From: Deltaproteobacteria bacterium
Lineage (GTDB): Bacteria > Desulfobacterota > DSM-4660 > Desulfatiglandales > HGW-15
Length of the DNA: 44,544 nt
Assembly (NCBI GenBank): GCA_019308985.1
Contig: JAFDHB010000050.1
Span: forward strand, 1 to 44,544
Direction of reading: 5' to 3'
The notes below the pieces were generated by a model. That model saw only the letters and a list, made by a program, of their open reading frames with translations, was not told where the DNA came from and made no database searches. Of this stretch, positions 1-8,388 are shown one piece after another. The position numbers and the translations under genes were made by a program. Each line of letters opens with the position of its first letter. The first letter of the stretch is position 1.

Positions 1-180
1 TAAAAAGTCAAAATTGAGATGGCAAAGTAAAAAGCTTCAAGTAAGTATTCAAGTTGAGCTTGCGAAATCCCGCTTAGCGGGAGCGCGCAAATCTCGTGTG
101 ATGAGGCGTACTTACCGTACGCCGCAATCACAACGAGATGAAGCGCAACGCAGAAATTGGACTTTTTACGAAGCCATCAA
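1..180 (+). repeat. Dispersed palindromic repeat, copy 1
   Basis: This segment matches the segments at 1600-1754 (inverted) and 22361-22513 almost base for base. It begins with the tail of the sequence CTCGTAAAAAGTC (cut by the window start) and ends with GACTTTTTACGAAGCCATCAA, so its ends are inverted repeats. The core is an imperfect hairpin in which CTCGTGTGATGAGGCGTAC pairs with GTACGCCGCAATCACAACGAG. Compared with the copy at 22361 it carries about 40 extra bases near 42-85, including a small CCCGC/GCGGG hairpin. A 60-codon open frame crosses it but has no ribosome site and is not considered a gene. Confidence 0.85.
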
Positions 181-505
181 GATTGGTTTTTGGTAACATT
201 TCGTCTCTATAAGACCAGAGGACTATAGGGCCTCGGGGATCTCTTGGAAGAGGTGAACTCGTTTCAGTGGTACTCCATTCGCATGGCGCAAGGGCCTGGC
301 GGTCGGATAGCCATATCCATTATGTGCCAAGAGGAAATCCAGGCATGAGGACCGAGTAACCGGCCGCCTGGGTGGCATACAACAGGGCGCTATTCCTTAT
401 GCCTTTCACCTCTGGAAAGAGATTGCTGAGGCCCCAAGTGCTTGAGAAAAGATAGAGTGTTAAGGATCTTGGAATTTCTGATTCATCCGAGTTAGGAGGT
501 AGGCC
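181..505. other. Intergenic stretch, no gene seen
   Basis: No convincing coding frame, RNA gene or terminator was found between the repeat and the carbamate kinase gene. The only clear signal is the Shine-Dalgarno sequence AGGAGGT at 494-500, five bases before the arcC start codon. Confidence 0.6.
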
Positions 506-1450
506 ATGAAATCCAGCCTGGCCGTTGTGGCCATCGGGGGGAATTCCCTCATAAAAGACAAGACAAAAATTGCCATGCACCACCAGTATGAGGCGGTCAA
601 GGAGACGGCCGTGTATATTGCTGACCTTATTGAGAGCGGGCTTGATCTTGTAATTACCCATGGAAACGGTCCCCAGGTGGGTTTCATCTATAGAAGGGGA
701 GAGCTGGCCCAGCACGAATTACCCCTGGTCCCTCTCGATATCTGCGGTGCGGATACCCAGGGAGCGATCGGTTACATGATTGAAATGGCCCTGTCAAACG
801 AGCTTAGGAAAAGGGGGATCAAGAAGGAGATCTGTGCCATGGTTACCATGGCCTTGGTCGACAGGGACGACCGTTCTTTCAAGAAGCCGACAAAGCCCAT
901 CGGCTCTTTCCTGAGCAAAGAAGAAGCACTGGCCAACAAGGAGAAGTACGGCTGGGAGGTCGTTGAAGATGCCGGCCGGGGCTTCAGGCGGGTCGTTCCG
1001 TCTCCGGTTCCCAGGGAGATTTTGGAGCTTGACGTTATCCGTACCCTGGTGGAACGGAGATATGTGTTGATCGCTGCGGGAGGCGGCGGGATACCCGTAC
1101 TCAAGAGTGAGGCCGGAGATCTCCAGGCCGTGGAGGCGGTCATAGACAAGGATCGGGCCTCTTCCCTCCTGGCCAGGAACCTGGGAGCAGAGACATTTAT
1201 TATCTCGACGTCAGTGGATGCGGCCTATCTTAATTTCGGCGAAAAAGATCAAAGGCCCTTGGGTCAGGTCAATATCAACGACATGAAGAGATACCTGGAG
1301 GAGGGGCATTTCAAGCCCGGATCCATGAGACCCAAGATCGAGTCCTGCATCGAGTTTCTCGAGGAGGGAGGCAATAGGGCCATTATCACCTCACCGGAAA
1401 ACCTCCTGAAGGCCGTAAAGGGGGAAAAGGGAACAACCATCACAAAATAG
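506..1450 (+). CDS. arcC: Carbamate kinase
   Basis: This cytoplasmic enzyme transfers phosphate between carbamoyl phosphate and ADP, giving ATP, ammonia and CO2 in catabolic pathways such as arginine, agmatine or purine-derivative fermentation. The 314-residue protein has the family length (about 310) and motifs: GGNSL at 11-15, HGNGPQVG at 52-59, RRVVPSP at 161-167, AGGGGIPV at 191-198, IDKDRASSLLA near 213 and GSMRPKIE at 272-279. The ATG has an ideal AGGAGGT five bases upstream. No carbamoyltransferase or deiminase lies next to it in this window, so its substrate source is unknown. It stands alone between two copies of the dispersed repeat. Family assignment is secure; the pathway is not. 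Confidence 0.95.
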   Translation: MKSSLAVVAIGGNSLIKDKTKIAMHHQYEAVKETAVYIADLIESGLDLVITHGNGPQVGFIYRRGELAQHELPLVPLDICGADTQGAIGYMIEMALSNELRKRGIKKEICAMVTMALVDRDDRSFKKPTKPIGSFLSKEEALANKEKYGWEVVEDAGRGFRRVVPSPVPREILELDVIRTLVERRYVLIAAGGGGIPVLKSEAGDLQAVEAVIDKDRASSLLARNLGAETFIISTSVDAAYLNFGEKDQRPLGQVNINDMKRYLEEGHFKPGSMRPKIESCIEFLEEGGNRAIITSPENLLKAVKGEKGTTITK

Positions 1451-1504
1451 GTCCACAGGGGCCGGGACCGCGGTAATTATGGCGAGCAAGAGAAGGGTGG
1501 GGGC

Positions 1505-1520
1505 TGACCCGTAAGGGTCA
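1505..1520. other. Short hairpin downstream of arcC
   Basis: TGACCC GTAA GGGTCA forms a perfect six-base-pair stem with a four-base loop about 55 bases after the arcC stop codon. It lacks a following T run, so it is only a weak candidate for a transcript end. Confidence 0.3.
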
Positions 1521-1599
1521 CATGGGAGCAAAGAGGCTGTAACTATGCCAGATCATCGAATGCCAGGGACTATTTCCCCTTGAATGAAAGACGCGGAAA

Positions 1600-1754
1600 A
1601 TTGAGATGGCAAAGTAAAAAGTCCAATTTCTGCGTTGCGCTTCATCTCGCTGTCATTGCGGCGTACGCTAAGTACGCCTCATCACACGAGATTCGCACGC
1701 CTTGAACTTGAAGCTTTTTACTTTGCCATCCCAGTTCTGACTTTTGCGAGTTCA
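1600..1754 (-). repeat. Dispersed palindromic repeat, copy 2 (inverted)
   Basis: This is the reverse complement of the repeat found at 1-180 and 22361-22513. It runs from TTGAGATGGCAAAGTAAAAAG to CTTTTGCGAGTTCA, with the same inner hairpin around the two GCGTAC/GTACGC arms. It fills most of the space between arcC and the convergently oriented XRE-cupin gene. Confidence 0.85.
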
Positions 1755-1769
1755 TCATTCTTGGTTAGG

Positions 1770-2351
1770 TTAAAGAGACGGGGGTGAGAGGGCTGAGATG
1801 AATTCCACCTCAGTGTCGCCAATGTTTTCCCACCTATGAGGTATGGTGCTGTCAAAGTATATACTGTCCCCTTCCTCCAGTATGAATTCCTGGTCCCCGA
1901 TGATAGCCTTGAATCTGCCCTTCAGGACCATGCCGCATTCTTCTCCCTCGTGTAAAAAGGGCTCCTTTACCTTGGCCCCAACCGGGTATCGGAAGAATAG
2001 GAATTCCATCCTGTGGTTATAGATCGGGGCCAGCAACTCCATGTAGCCGCCGAAGGGCATGAGCAGCTTGTTTCTCTTGTCGCGTCGCACCACGGATATG
2101 GAATTGGGCCTGAGATTACCGGGGTGTTCTTGTTGAGTTGAAATTCCAGGGCCTTCTTCCTCAAAAAGGCTCGCGAATCCTATACCCAAGGCCTTCACGA
2201 TCTTTTGAATGTTATTGATCGAGGAAGAGGAGACGCCGCGCTCGATCTGACTCAAGAGGCCGATGGAAACCCCTGACTTTCTAGACAGTTCCTTTAATGT
2301 CAACCTTTGCCTCAAGCGATGTTCCCTTATTTTGCTCCCGATAGTAATCAT
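1770..2351 (-). CDS. XRE-family regulator with cupin sensor domain
   Basis: A 193-residue DNA-binding regulator. Residues 1-65 form a lambda-repressor-type helix-turn-helix (LTLKELSRKSGVSIGLLSQIERG), followed by a linker and a C-terminal cupin barrel at about 100-190 with HEGEECGMVLKGR and the final strand pattern IPHRWENIGDTEVEFI. This two-domain layout is that of PuuR-like regulators, which often sense a small metabolite and control adjacent transport or catabolic genes. It is transcribed away from the binding-protein gene at 2618 across a 266-base AT-rich gap, so it probably regulates the liv-rdh operon and itself. The effector cannot be deduced. Confidence 0.85.
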   Translation of the reverse strand: MITIGSKIREHRLRQRLTLKELSRKSGVSIGLLSQIERGVSSSSINNIQKIVKALGIGFASLFEEEGPGISTQQEHPGNLRPNSISVVRRDKRNKLLMPFGGYMELLAPIYNHRMEFLFFRYPVGAKVKEPFLHEGEECGMVLKGRFKAIIGDQEFILEEGDSIYFDSTIPHRWENIGDTEVEFISALSPPSL

Positions 2352-2360
2352 GGGACCCCC

Positions 2361-2377
2361 ATTATTTTTGCAATAAT
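2361..2377. promoter_or_regulatory. Candidate operator next to the XRE-cupin gene
   Basis: ATTATTTTTGCAATAAT has perfect six-base arms (ATTATT/AATAAT) around a five-base centre. It lies ten bases upstream of the regulator's start codon, in the only strongly AT-rich gap of this region, which fits autoregulation. It could instead be chance in AT-rich DNA. Confidence 0.35.
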
Positions 2378-2449
2378 ATGGAGCATGTTCATTTTGTCAT
2401 AAATAATTTCAAAAAATCAACAAAAAGTTCAAGACTATGAAAATCCCTA

Positions 2450-2476
2450 TTGACAATTCCCTTTGATTTCTATAGA
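2450..2476 (+). promoter_or_regulatory. Candidate sigma-70 promoter of the liv-rdh operon
   Basis: A consensus TTGACA at 2450-2455 is followed by TATAGA at 2471-2476. The spacer of 15 bases is short, which makes the exact -10 assignment uncertain. It sits about 140 bases upstream of the binding-protein gene on the correct strand. Confidence 0.4.
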
Positions 2477-2617
2477 CGTGGACCTGTTTCCAGAACCAAT
2501 TTGTTCACCACATTCCCGGGTTATGCTGATCGGGTCTTTTCTTGAAATCCACACAGGACAAGTCACTAGAGGTCAAATAAGTCATCGAGAAACCACTAAT
2601 TTGAAAGGAGGATGCCT

Positions 2618-3769
2618 ATGAAAAAGAGAAATTTCTTGAGCATCGGTTTTGTGTTCGTGTGTGTTTTGGCATTAGCCATTTCAACATCCTGGGCGGAAAA
2701 GGAACCCTATAGGGTCGGGTCGATCCTGGAGGTGACCGGGGGCCTGTCTTTTCTGGGCCAGCCTGCCAAGAACACCCTTGTGATGATAGAAGAGGAGATC
2801 AACCGGGCAGGCGGCATAAACGGACATCCCCTAAGGGTTATTATCTACGACACCGAAGGAAAGCCTACCCGTGCGGTCACCCTTGCCCAGAAACTGATCA
2901 AGAGGGACAAAGTTTCTGCCATTGTCGGACCCATGTCGAGCGGCTCCGCGCTCGCGGTCATCCCCATCACCCAGAAGGCCGAGGTTCCCCACATAGCGCT
3001 CGGTGCAAGCAGGAAAATAGTGGAACCTCCGAAAAAATGGGTGTTCAACACCGTGCAGACCGATACGAACGCCGTTTCACGCATTTACGAATATATGAGG
3101 AGTGTGGGAATCAGAAAGGTCGGAATAGTTACAGTGTCAAACGGGTTTGGGGACAGCGGTCGAGAGCAACTCCTGGCACTGGCTCCCAAGTACGGGATTG
3201 AGGTCAAGGCGGCAGAAAAATTCGGGGCCAAGGATTCAGATATGACCGCCCAGCTCACGAAGGTCCAAAGGACAGATGCAGAAGCGGTCGTTTGCTGGAC
3301 CGTCGGACCGACCCAGGCTGTTATTACGAAGAACTGGAAGCAGCTCGCCATGAAGATCCCTCTTTACCAGAGCCACGGAGCAGCCTCAAAGCAGTTCTTG
3401 CAGATGACAGGGAAGGCCGGGGAAGGTATCATTTTTCCGGCACCAAAACTTATCGTACTGGATCAGATCCCTGATTCAGATCCCCAGAAGCCCATTCTGA
3501 AGAAATATCGTGACACCTATGAGGCAAAATTCAAGCAGGACGTGAGCAAGTTCGGCGGAAACGCCCACGATGCCTTGCGCATAGTGATCTCGGCGCTAAA
3601 GGCGGTGGGACCTGATCCAGCAAAGATCAGGGACTACGTGGAGAACCTGAAAAATTGGCTGGGCGTGGTGGGAAAATACAACTATTCACCCACGAACCAC
3701 AACGGGCTTACAAAGGACTATTTTGTCATGGTCCAGGTGGTAAACGGGGACTGGAAGCTGCTTCAATAG
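2618..3769 (+). CDS. Branched-chain-amino-acid-type ABC transporter substrate-binding protein
   Basis: A periplasmic type-I binding protein of the LivK/Peripla_BP_6 family, 383 residues, that would deliver a small amino-acid-like or carboxylate ligand to the LivHMGF permease encoded downstream. It starts with a signal peptide (MKKRNFLSIG, hydrophobic stretch, cleavage near SWAEK). Family features include VGSILEVTGGLSFLGQP near the mature N-terminus, INRAGGINGHPL, and a first-lobe segment IVGPMSSGSALAV. An ATG six bases earlier abuts the AAAGGAGG sequence with no spacer, so the second ATG at 2618 is the better start. These proteins also bind aromatic acids, urea or amides, so the ligand is not known. 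Association with two dehalogenase-like genes is unusual. Confidence 0.9.
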   Translation: MKKRNFLSIGFVFVCVLALAISTSWAEKEPYRVGSILEVTGGLSFLGQPAKNTLVMIEEEINRAGGINGHPLRVIIYDTEGKPTRAVTLAQKLIKRDKVSAIVGPMSSGSALAVIPITQKAEVPHIALGASRKIVEPPKKWVFNTVQTDTNAVSRIYEYMRSVGIRKVGIVTVSNGFGDSGREQLLALAPKYGIEVKAAEKFGAKDSDMTAQLTKVQRTDAEAVVCWTVGPTQAVITKNWKQLAMKIPLYQSHGAASKQFLQMTGKAGEGIIFPAPKLIVLDQIPDSDPQKPILKKYRDTYEAKFKQDVSKFGGNAHDALRIVISALKAVGPDPAKIRDYVENLKNWLGVVGKYNYSPTNHNGLTKDYFVMVQVVNGDWKLLQ

Positions 3770-3792
3770 AAAAACCTCCTTTTTGAGGATGA

Positions 3793-3835
3793 GACTCTCT
3801 CGTTTCGTTGTCAGGAGGCGAGAGAGTCATTTTTG
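3793..3835 (+). terminator. Rho-independent terminator or attenuator after the binding-protein gene
   Basis: GACTCTCTCG at 3793-3802 pairs perfectly with CGAGAGAGTC at 3819-3828 and is followed by ATTTTT. It lies between the binding-protein gene and the downstream dehalogenase-like and permease genes. Partial termination here would make the binding protein more abundant than the permease, a common arrangement in ABC importers. Confidence 0.75.
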
Positions 3836-3854
3836 ATACCGGGCTTGGGGTCCC

Positions 3855-4997
3855 ATGCGGTACGTCAGCGAACCGACATACAAGAAATACATAACGACCG
3901 GGCTCAAGAGGTTTGACGAGCGCAATACCGGATTTAGCAGGGGAGCGGTTGAAGGCGACAAATACACCCTCATGCATGAGAGGAGCGTTGCCAATATCGA
4001 GAAATTTGTTCCCGGTAAAACGATCCTTGATCATGCCACCTGGGTGGCCGGAAGGACGGTAGACTATGTGCTGCGCAAGACCAAACTTGCCCGGGAAGCT
4101 GTTCCCGTGTATAACGGCAAGTACAAGCTCAAAAGCCCTGATCCCGCAACCATGACAAGGATCATAAAAGACACCGCCAAGTGGATCGGCGCCGATCTTG
4201 TAGGTATTGCAAAGCTGAATCCCCTGTGGATCTATACCAACTGGGGCCTCCACAACGCTACATATACGCAGGCGGCAGAGGCAGGAGATCCCATCGAGAC
4301 CTCCGAGGAATACAAGATGGTCATTGTGATGGCCCACGAAATGGATTACGAGCTGCTCAGAAGGACCCCGAACATAGAGCCTGAAACGGATATAGGGTAT
4401 TCAAAGTGCGCCTGGAGCGCGGCTTCTTTGGCTACTTACATTTCGGAGCTCGGTTACAGGGCCATCCCCGCGGTAAATGAGATCGGCTTGAGTATCCCCA
4501 TGGCCGTGGATGCCGGGCTGGGTGAAATGGGGAGGCACGGTCAGTTGATCACCCGGGAGTTCGGTCCAAGGGTCCGTATTGGCAAGGTATTGACAGACCT
4601 GCCCCTGGTCCCTGACACGCCCGTAGACATAGGGGTGCAGAAATTCTGCGAAAAGTGCCAACTTTGCGCAAAGTATTGTCCCAGCCGAGCACTTATGCTC
4701 GAAGACAGAACAGACAAGGCGTGGGATGAATCCAATTCTCCCGGCATGTTGAAGTGGCCCATCAAGGCCATGAGGTGTCTTGACTGGTGGGTGAAAAACG
4801 GCACACACTGCACGATCTGCATACGGGTTTGCCCCTGGAACAAGCCCAACAATTTGCTTCACAGGATAGTGAGGGTATTTGCAGAGCGAAACATCTTCAC
4901 TCCCCTCATAGTACGCATGGACCAGCTCTTGGGTTACGGAAGGCAGGTAAAGCCCGATGACACGGGGCAAGATCCGTCAGTGATAGCCGTCAAATAG
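3855..4997 (+). CDS. Reductive-dehalogenase-like corrinoid/Fe-S protein, TAT-less (copy 1)
   Basis: A 380-residue RdhA-family protein. Known members use cobalamin and two [4Fe-4S] clusters to remove halogens reductively. Cluster motifs are C265-x2-C268-x2-C271-x3-C275-P and C308...C319-x2-C322-x3-C326-P. Before them lies AGLGEMGRHGQLITREFGPR at 220-239, the usual cobalamin-pocket signature that separates RdhA from QueG. There is no twin-arginine signal and no rdhB membrane-anchor gene nearby, so the protein is probably cytoplasmic and not part of classical organohalide respiration. It sits between the binding protein and livH, behind a terminator-like stem. There is no good Shine-Dalgarno before the ATG at 3855, so the start is provisional. 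The substrate is unknown and need not be halogenated. Confidence 0.85.
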   Translation: MRYVSEPTYKKYITTGLKRFDERNTGFSRGAVEGDKYTLMHERSVANIEKFVPGKTILDHATWVAGRTVDYVLRKTKLAREAVPVYNGKYKLKSPDPATMTRIIKDTAKWIGADLVGIAKLNPLWIYTNWGLHNATYTQAAEAGDPIETSEEYKMVIVMAHEMDYELLRRTPNIEPETDIGYSKCAWSAASLATYISELGYRAIPAVNEIGLSIPMAVDAGLGEMGRHGQLITREFGPRVRIGKVLTDLPLVPDTPVDIGVQKFCEKCQLCAKYCPSRALMLEDRTDKAWDESNSPGMLKWPIKAMRCLDWWVKNGTHCTICIRVCPWNKPNNLLHRIVRVFAERNIFTPLIVRMDQLLGYGRQVKPDDTGQDPSVIAVK

Positions 4998-5025
4998 GAG
5001 ATAACGCGCAACAGGAGGGCTCGCT

Positions 5026-5904
5026 TTGACTCTCTTTGATCAGTGCTTGCAGTTGCTCATCACGGGCATAACCGTGGGGAGTATCTACGCGCTTGTGGCC
5101 ATTGGGTTCAACATTATATACAATGCCACTGATGTCTTGAACTTTTCCCAGGGTGAGTTCGTGATGCTGGGCGGCATGTCAATGATCATGTTTCACGGGA
5201 ACCTCGGGATCAATATGCCCCTTTCCTTCGTGCTGGCCGTGGGATTGGTTACCGTGGTTGGTGTCCTCTTTGAAAGGCTGACCATAAGTCCCCTGAAAAA
5301 GCCCCCCCTTGTCACCATGATCTTGATCACCATCGCCGTTTCAATCCTGTTGAAGGGATTCGCCATGATCAGTTGGGGAAAGGATTCCTATCCCCTGGAG
5401 ACATTCTCAAGTGCAAATCCTATTAGGATCGGAGGCGCGGTCATAATTCCCCAGATACTGTGGGTGGTTGGTGTCACCCTAGTGGTGGTCCTCTTGCTGA
5501 CCTATTTCTACAAGTTCACCAGGCACGGCAAGGCCCTCAGGGCCTGTGCCATCAACCGGGAGGCGGCAAGCTGCATGGGTATCAACGTAAAGATGATGAT
5601 CACCCTGAGCTTCGGGATGAGCGCAGCCATAGGGGCTGTTGCAGGTACCTTGATCACGCCCATAACCCTGATGGAATACGACAGGGGGGCCATGCTGGGG
5701 ATAAAGGGTTTCTCATCCGCAATCGTGGGTGGAGTGGGCAATTCTCTGGGGGCTGTTGCGGCCGGCCTTACCATAGGCATCGTGGAGTCCTTTGCAGCGG
5801 GTTTCATCTCCTCGGGTTACAAGGATGCCTTTGCCTTCTTGATCTTGCTCCTGGTACTGTTCGTAAGGCCGGAGGGCTTGCTTGGAAGGTACGAAGTGGA
5901 GTAG
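5026..5904 (+). CDS. livH: ABC transporter permease LivH
   Basis: An inner-membrane permease of the branched-chain amino-acid importer family, 292 residues, almost entirely hydrophobic with about eight membrane segments. Characteristic stretches are ITGITVGSIYALVAIGFNII and the later GIKGFSSAIVGGVGNSLGAV that contacts the ATPase. The start is a TTG at 5026, supported by AGGAGGG at 5013-5019 with six-base spacing; no ATG fits. It is followed directly by livM (stop at 5904, next ATG at 5905). It would pair with LivM as a heterodimeric channel. Confidence 0.92.
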   Translation: MTLFDQCLQLLITGITVGSIYALVAIGFNIIYNATDVLNFSQGEFVMLGGMSMIMFHGNLGINMPLSFVLAVGLVTVVGVLFERLTISPLKKPPLVTMILITIAVSILLKGFAMISWGKDSYPLETFSSANPIRIGGAVIIPQILWVVGVTLVVVLLLTYFYKFTRHGKALRACAINREAASCMGINVKMMITLSFGMSAAIGAVAGTLITPITLMEYDRGAMLGIKGFSSAIVGGVGNSLGAVAAGLTIGIVESFAAGFISSGYKDAFAFLILLLVLFVRPEGLLGRYEVE

Positions 5905-6868
5905 ATGAATAGGTCAAACCTCTTATTGTTGATAGTCTTGGCCACTGGGCTCTTTGCCTTCCCATTGATCCTGAGGGATGTATATCTCCTTACCCTGATG
6001 ATATTTGTGGGAATCCATATCCTGGTGGCCCTGGGCCTGACCATGCTGATCGGCTTCGCAGGGCAGCTTTCCCTTTGCCAGGCCGCCTTCTACGGAATAG
6101 GTGCATACACGACAGCGGTCCTGTCGGTAAAGACCGGCATGAACCCCTTATTCACATCCATTGTGGCAGTGCTGTTGGCCTGTCTTGTCGCCTTTATCCT
6201 GGGGATGCCCGCCCCTCAAGTTGAGGGGGCACTACCTCGCCATGGCCACCCTGGGGTTCGGGGAGATAGTGAATATCGTGTTCAAGGAGTGGGGTGCCAT
6301 GACGGGGGGGCCATCGGGCCTCGTGGGAATTCCTCAGATGCACATTGGGGGGATCTCCATAGATACTGACCTGCGCTATTTTTATTTCGTCTGGATCATA
6401 GTCCTCCTGGTTGTTGCCTTCCTCATCAACCTGGCCAACTCGAGGGTGGGAAGGGGGCTCCAGGCATTGAAGCGTAGCGAAGATGCAGCAGGGACCATGG
6501 GGATTCCGGTGGCCAGGTACAAGATCAAGGTTTTTGTGCTGTCCGCGGCTCTGGCTGCCCTTGGAGGGGCCCTGTATGCCCACTATGTGACGGTGATCAG
6601 CCCGGAGAGCTTCGATGTATTCTTTTCGGTCGTACTGGTCACAATGGTCGTAGCAGGAGGCCTGTTGTCTGTCTGGGGCGGTGTAATCGGGGCCTCCCTG
6701 TTCACCATCCTGCCCGATACGCTCCAGGCCTTTGAAGATTACAATGTCATCATATACGGATTCATCCTTTTGTTCATATTGATGTTCATGCCCAAGGGAC
6801 TGGCAGGACTCATATCCCTGGGCGTGGATAGGGCAAAGAGACTTATGGGTCGCGGGGTGAATAGGTGA
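5905..6868 (+). pseudogene. livM: ABC transporter permease LivM, single-base frameshift
   Basis: The second permease of the importer, split between two frames. Frame 1 from the ATG at 5905 encodes the normal N-terminus through AFILGMPA. The rest of the family sequence (LKLRGHYLAMATLGFGEIV onward to MFMPKGLAGLISLG) continues one base later, ending at 6868. Removing one C from the CCCC run at 6212-6215 restores a single frame of about 320 residues, the normal LivM length. Both halves are otherwise well conserved, with no other lesions, so a sequencing or assembly error or a very recent mutation is likely. Its stop overlaps the livG GTG start by four bases. Confidence 0.88.
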
Positions 6869-7656
6869 GAGATACATTCTCCTCAGAGAAAATTCTGCTC
6901 CAAATTGAAGGTCTCAGTAAGAACTTCGGGGGGGTGAGGGCTGTCGATGACCTGTCTTTTTGTGTGGAGCAGGGAATGATAAAGGCCATCATAGGTCCCA
7001 ACGGGGCAGGCAAGACAACGGTGTTCAATCTGATCTCGGGACTACTTGAGCCCACGAAGGGCTGGAAGAGGTTCAAAGGTCAATCCTATGAAGGACTGAA
7101 GCCCCATGAGATCGCAGCCCTCGGGATTTCCAGGACATTCCAGAACGTCCTCGTCTTTGACAATATGACGGTGTTTCAGAATGTCATGGTAGGCAGGCAC
7201 ACCAAGTCAAGGGGAGAGTTCCTGAGATCCGGCATGGGTCTCAAGGGGGCAAGGGCGGAAGAGAGAAAGATCAGGGAAGAGGCTCTTGGGTTTCTTGAGA
7301 TCACCGGGCTCTCCCACAAGAAGGATGAGATGGCAGGCAATCTTCCCTACGGAGAGCAGAAACTCTTGGAAATTGCCAGGGGGCTGGCCACCGAGCCCGA
7401 GTTGTTGATGTTGGATGAGCCGGCCGCGGGTCTCAACGAAGCTGAAACCGAGGCCTTGGCCGGCCTGATCAAGGAAATCAAGGCGATGGGTATAACGATC
7501 CTTCTCGTAGAACACGATATGAGCCTTGTGATGGAAGTTGCGGAAGAGATCCTGGTATTGAACTACGGGGTGAAGATTGCCGAAGGTCCTCCTGAACAGA
7601 TACAGCAGGATCCCGCCGTGATAGAGGCATACCTTGGGGCGGATGATTATGCCTGA
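6865..7656 (+). CDS. livG: ABC transporter ATP-binding protein LivG
   Basis: A cytoplasmic ATPase of the importer, 263 residues. It shows Walker A GPNGAGKTT, the Q-loop SRTFQN, the LivG-type signature LPYGEQKLLEIARGLA, Walker B LLMLDEPAAGL and the switch histidine in VEHDMSLVM. The GTG start at 6865 overlaps the livM stop (GTGA), suggesting translational coupling. The C-terminal tail, EAYLGAD, is the usual LivG ending. Confidence 0.95.
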   Translation: MRDTFSSEKILLQIEGLSKNFGGVRAVDDLSFCVEQGMIKAIIGPNGAGKTTVFNLISGLLEPTKGWKRFKGQSYEGLKPHEIAALGISRTFQNVLVFDNMTVFQNVMVGRHTKSRGEFLRSGMGLKGARAEERKIREEALGFLEITGLSHKKDEMAGNLPYGEQKLLEIARGLATEPELLMLDEPAAGLNEAETEALAGLIKEIKAMGITILLVEHDMSLVMEVAEEILVLNYGVKIAEGPPEQIQQDPAVIEAYLGADDYA

Positions 7657-8380
7657 GGCCCTTTTGGATACCAGTGGGCTGAATACCCATTACGGGCATA
7701 TCCATGCACTGAAAGATCTATATTTCAGCGTGGAAAGCAGCGGTCTGGTCTGTGTTATCGGGAGGAACGGGGCGGGAAAGTCCACCTTCCTCAAGACAGT
7801 CATGGGACTGGTAAGGCCAAGCTCCGGTCGTATTGTTTACGATCAGAGGGACATCACCAAGCTGCCGACCCATGCAATCGTCAAGAGGGGGATCAGCCTC
7901 GTCCTGGAAGGGAGGCAGGTCTTTGGCCCCCTTTCTGTACTGGATAACTTGATGCTCGGGGCCTACAGGGCCGCCAAGGCAGAGGACAAAGGGAGACTTA
8001 GGGAATCCCTTGAGAATGTATACCAGGTCTTTAAGATCCTTCAGGAGAGATCCGATCAAAAGGCCGGGACATTGAGCGGCGGCGAACAGCAAATGCTGGC
8101 AATCGGCCGTGCCCTTATGTCAAGGCCGAAGTTGCTCCTCCTGGACGAGCCTTCCTTGGGCCTTGCTCCCCTTGTCGTAAGAGACATATTTGAAACGCTC
8201 ACAGCACTGAATAGGCAAGGCATTACCATGGTGCTCGTGGAGCAGAATGCAAGGCTTGCCCTCCAGATCTCTCAATACGGATACGTCCTGGATACGGGGA
8301 GAGTCGTCGTAAAAGGCCCTTCCGAAGAGCTTTTGACCGATGAGAAGGTCAAAAGCGCCTACCTAGGCAAGAAGAGGTGA
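7649..8380 (+). CDS. livF: ABC transporter ATP-binding protein LivF
   Basis: The second ATPase of the importer, 243 residues from the ATG at 7649. Walker A is GRNGAGKST, the signature is LSGGEQQMLAIGRAL, Walker B is LLLDEPSLGL and the switch region is VEQNARLAL; the end SAYLG is typical. Earlier in-frame TTG (7634) and ATG (7643) codons exist, but the ATG at 7649 gives an eight-base overlap with the livG stop and matches the family N-terminus. The next gene overlaps or lies eight bases downstream, consistent with one operon. Confidence 0.95.
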   Translation: MPEALLDTSGLNTHYGHIHALKDLYFSVESSGLVCVIGRNGAGKSTFLKTVMGLVRPSSGRIVYDQRDITKLPTHAIVKRGISLVLEGRQVFGPLSVLDNLMLGAYRAAKAEDKGRLRESLENVYQVFKILQERSDQKAGTLSGGEQQMLAIGRALMSRPKLLLLDEPSLGLAPLVVRDIFETLTALNRQGITMVLVEQNARLALQISQYGYVLDTGRVVVKGPSEELLTDEKVKSAYLGKKR

Positions 8381-8388
8381 TAAGAAAT

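Noticed and set aside
14..196. A 60-codon open frame at the window start
   Set aside because: It is internal to the dispersed palindromic repeat, with no ribosome site.
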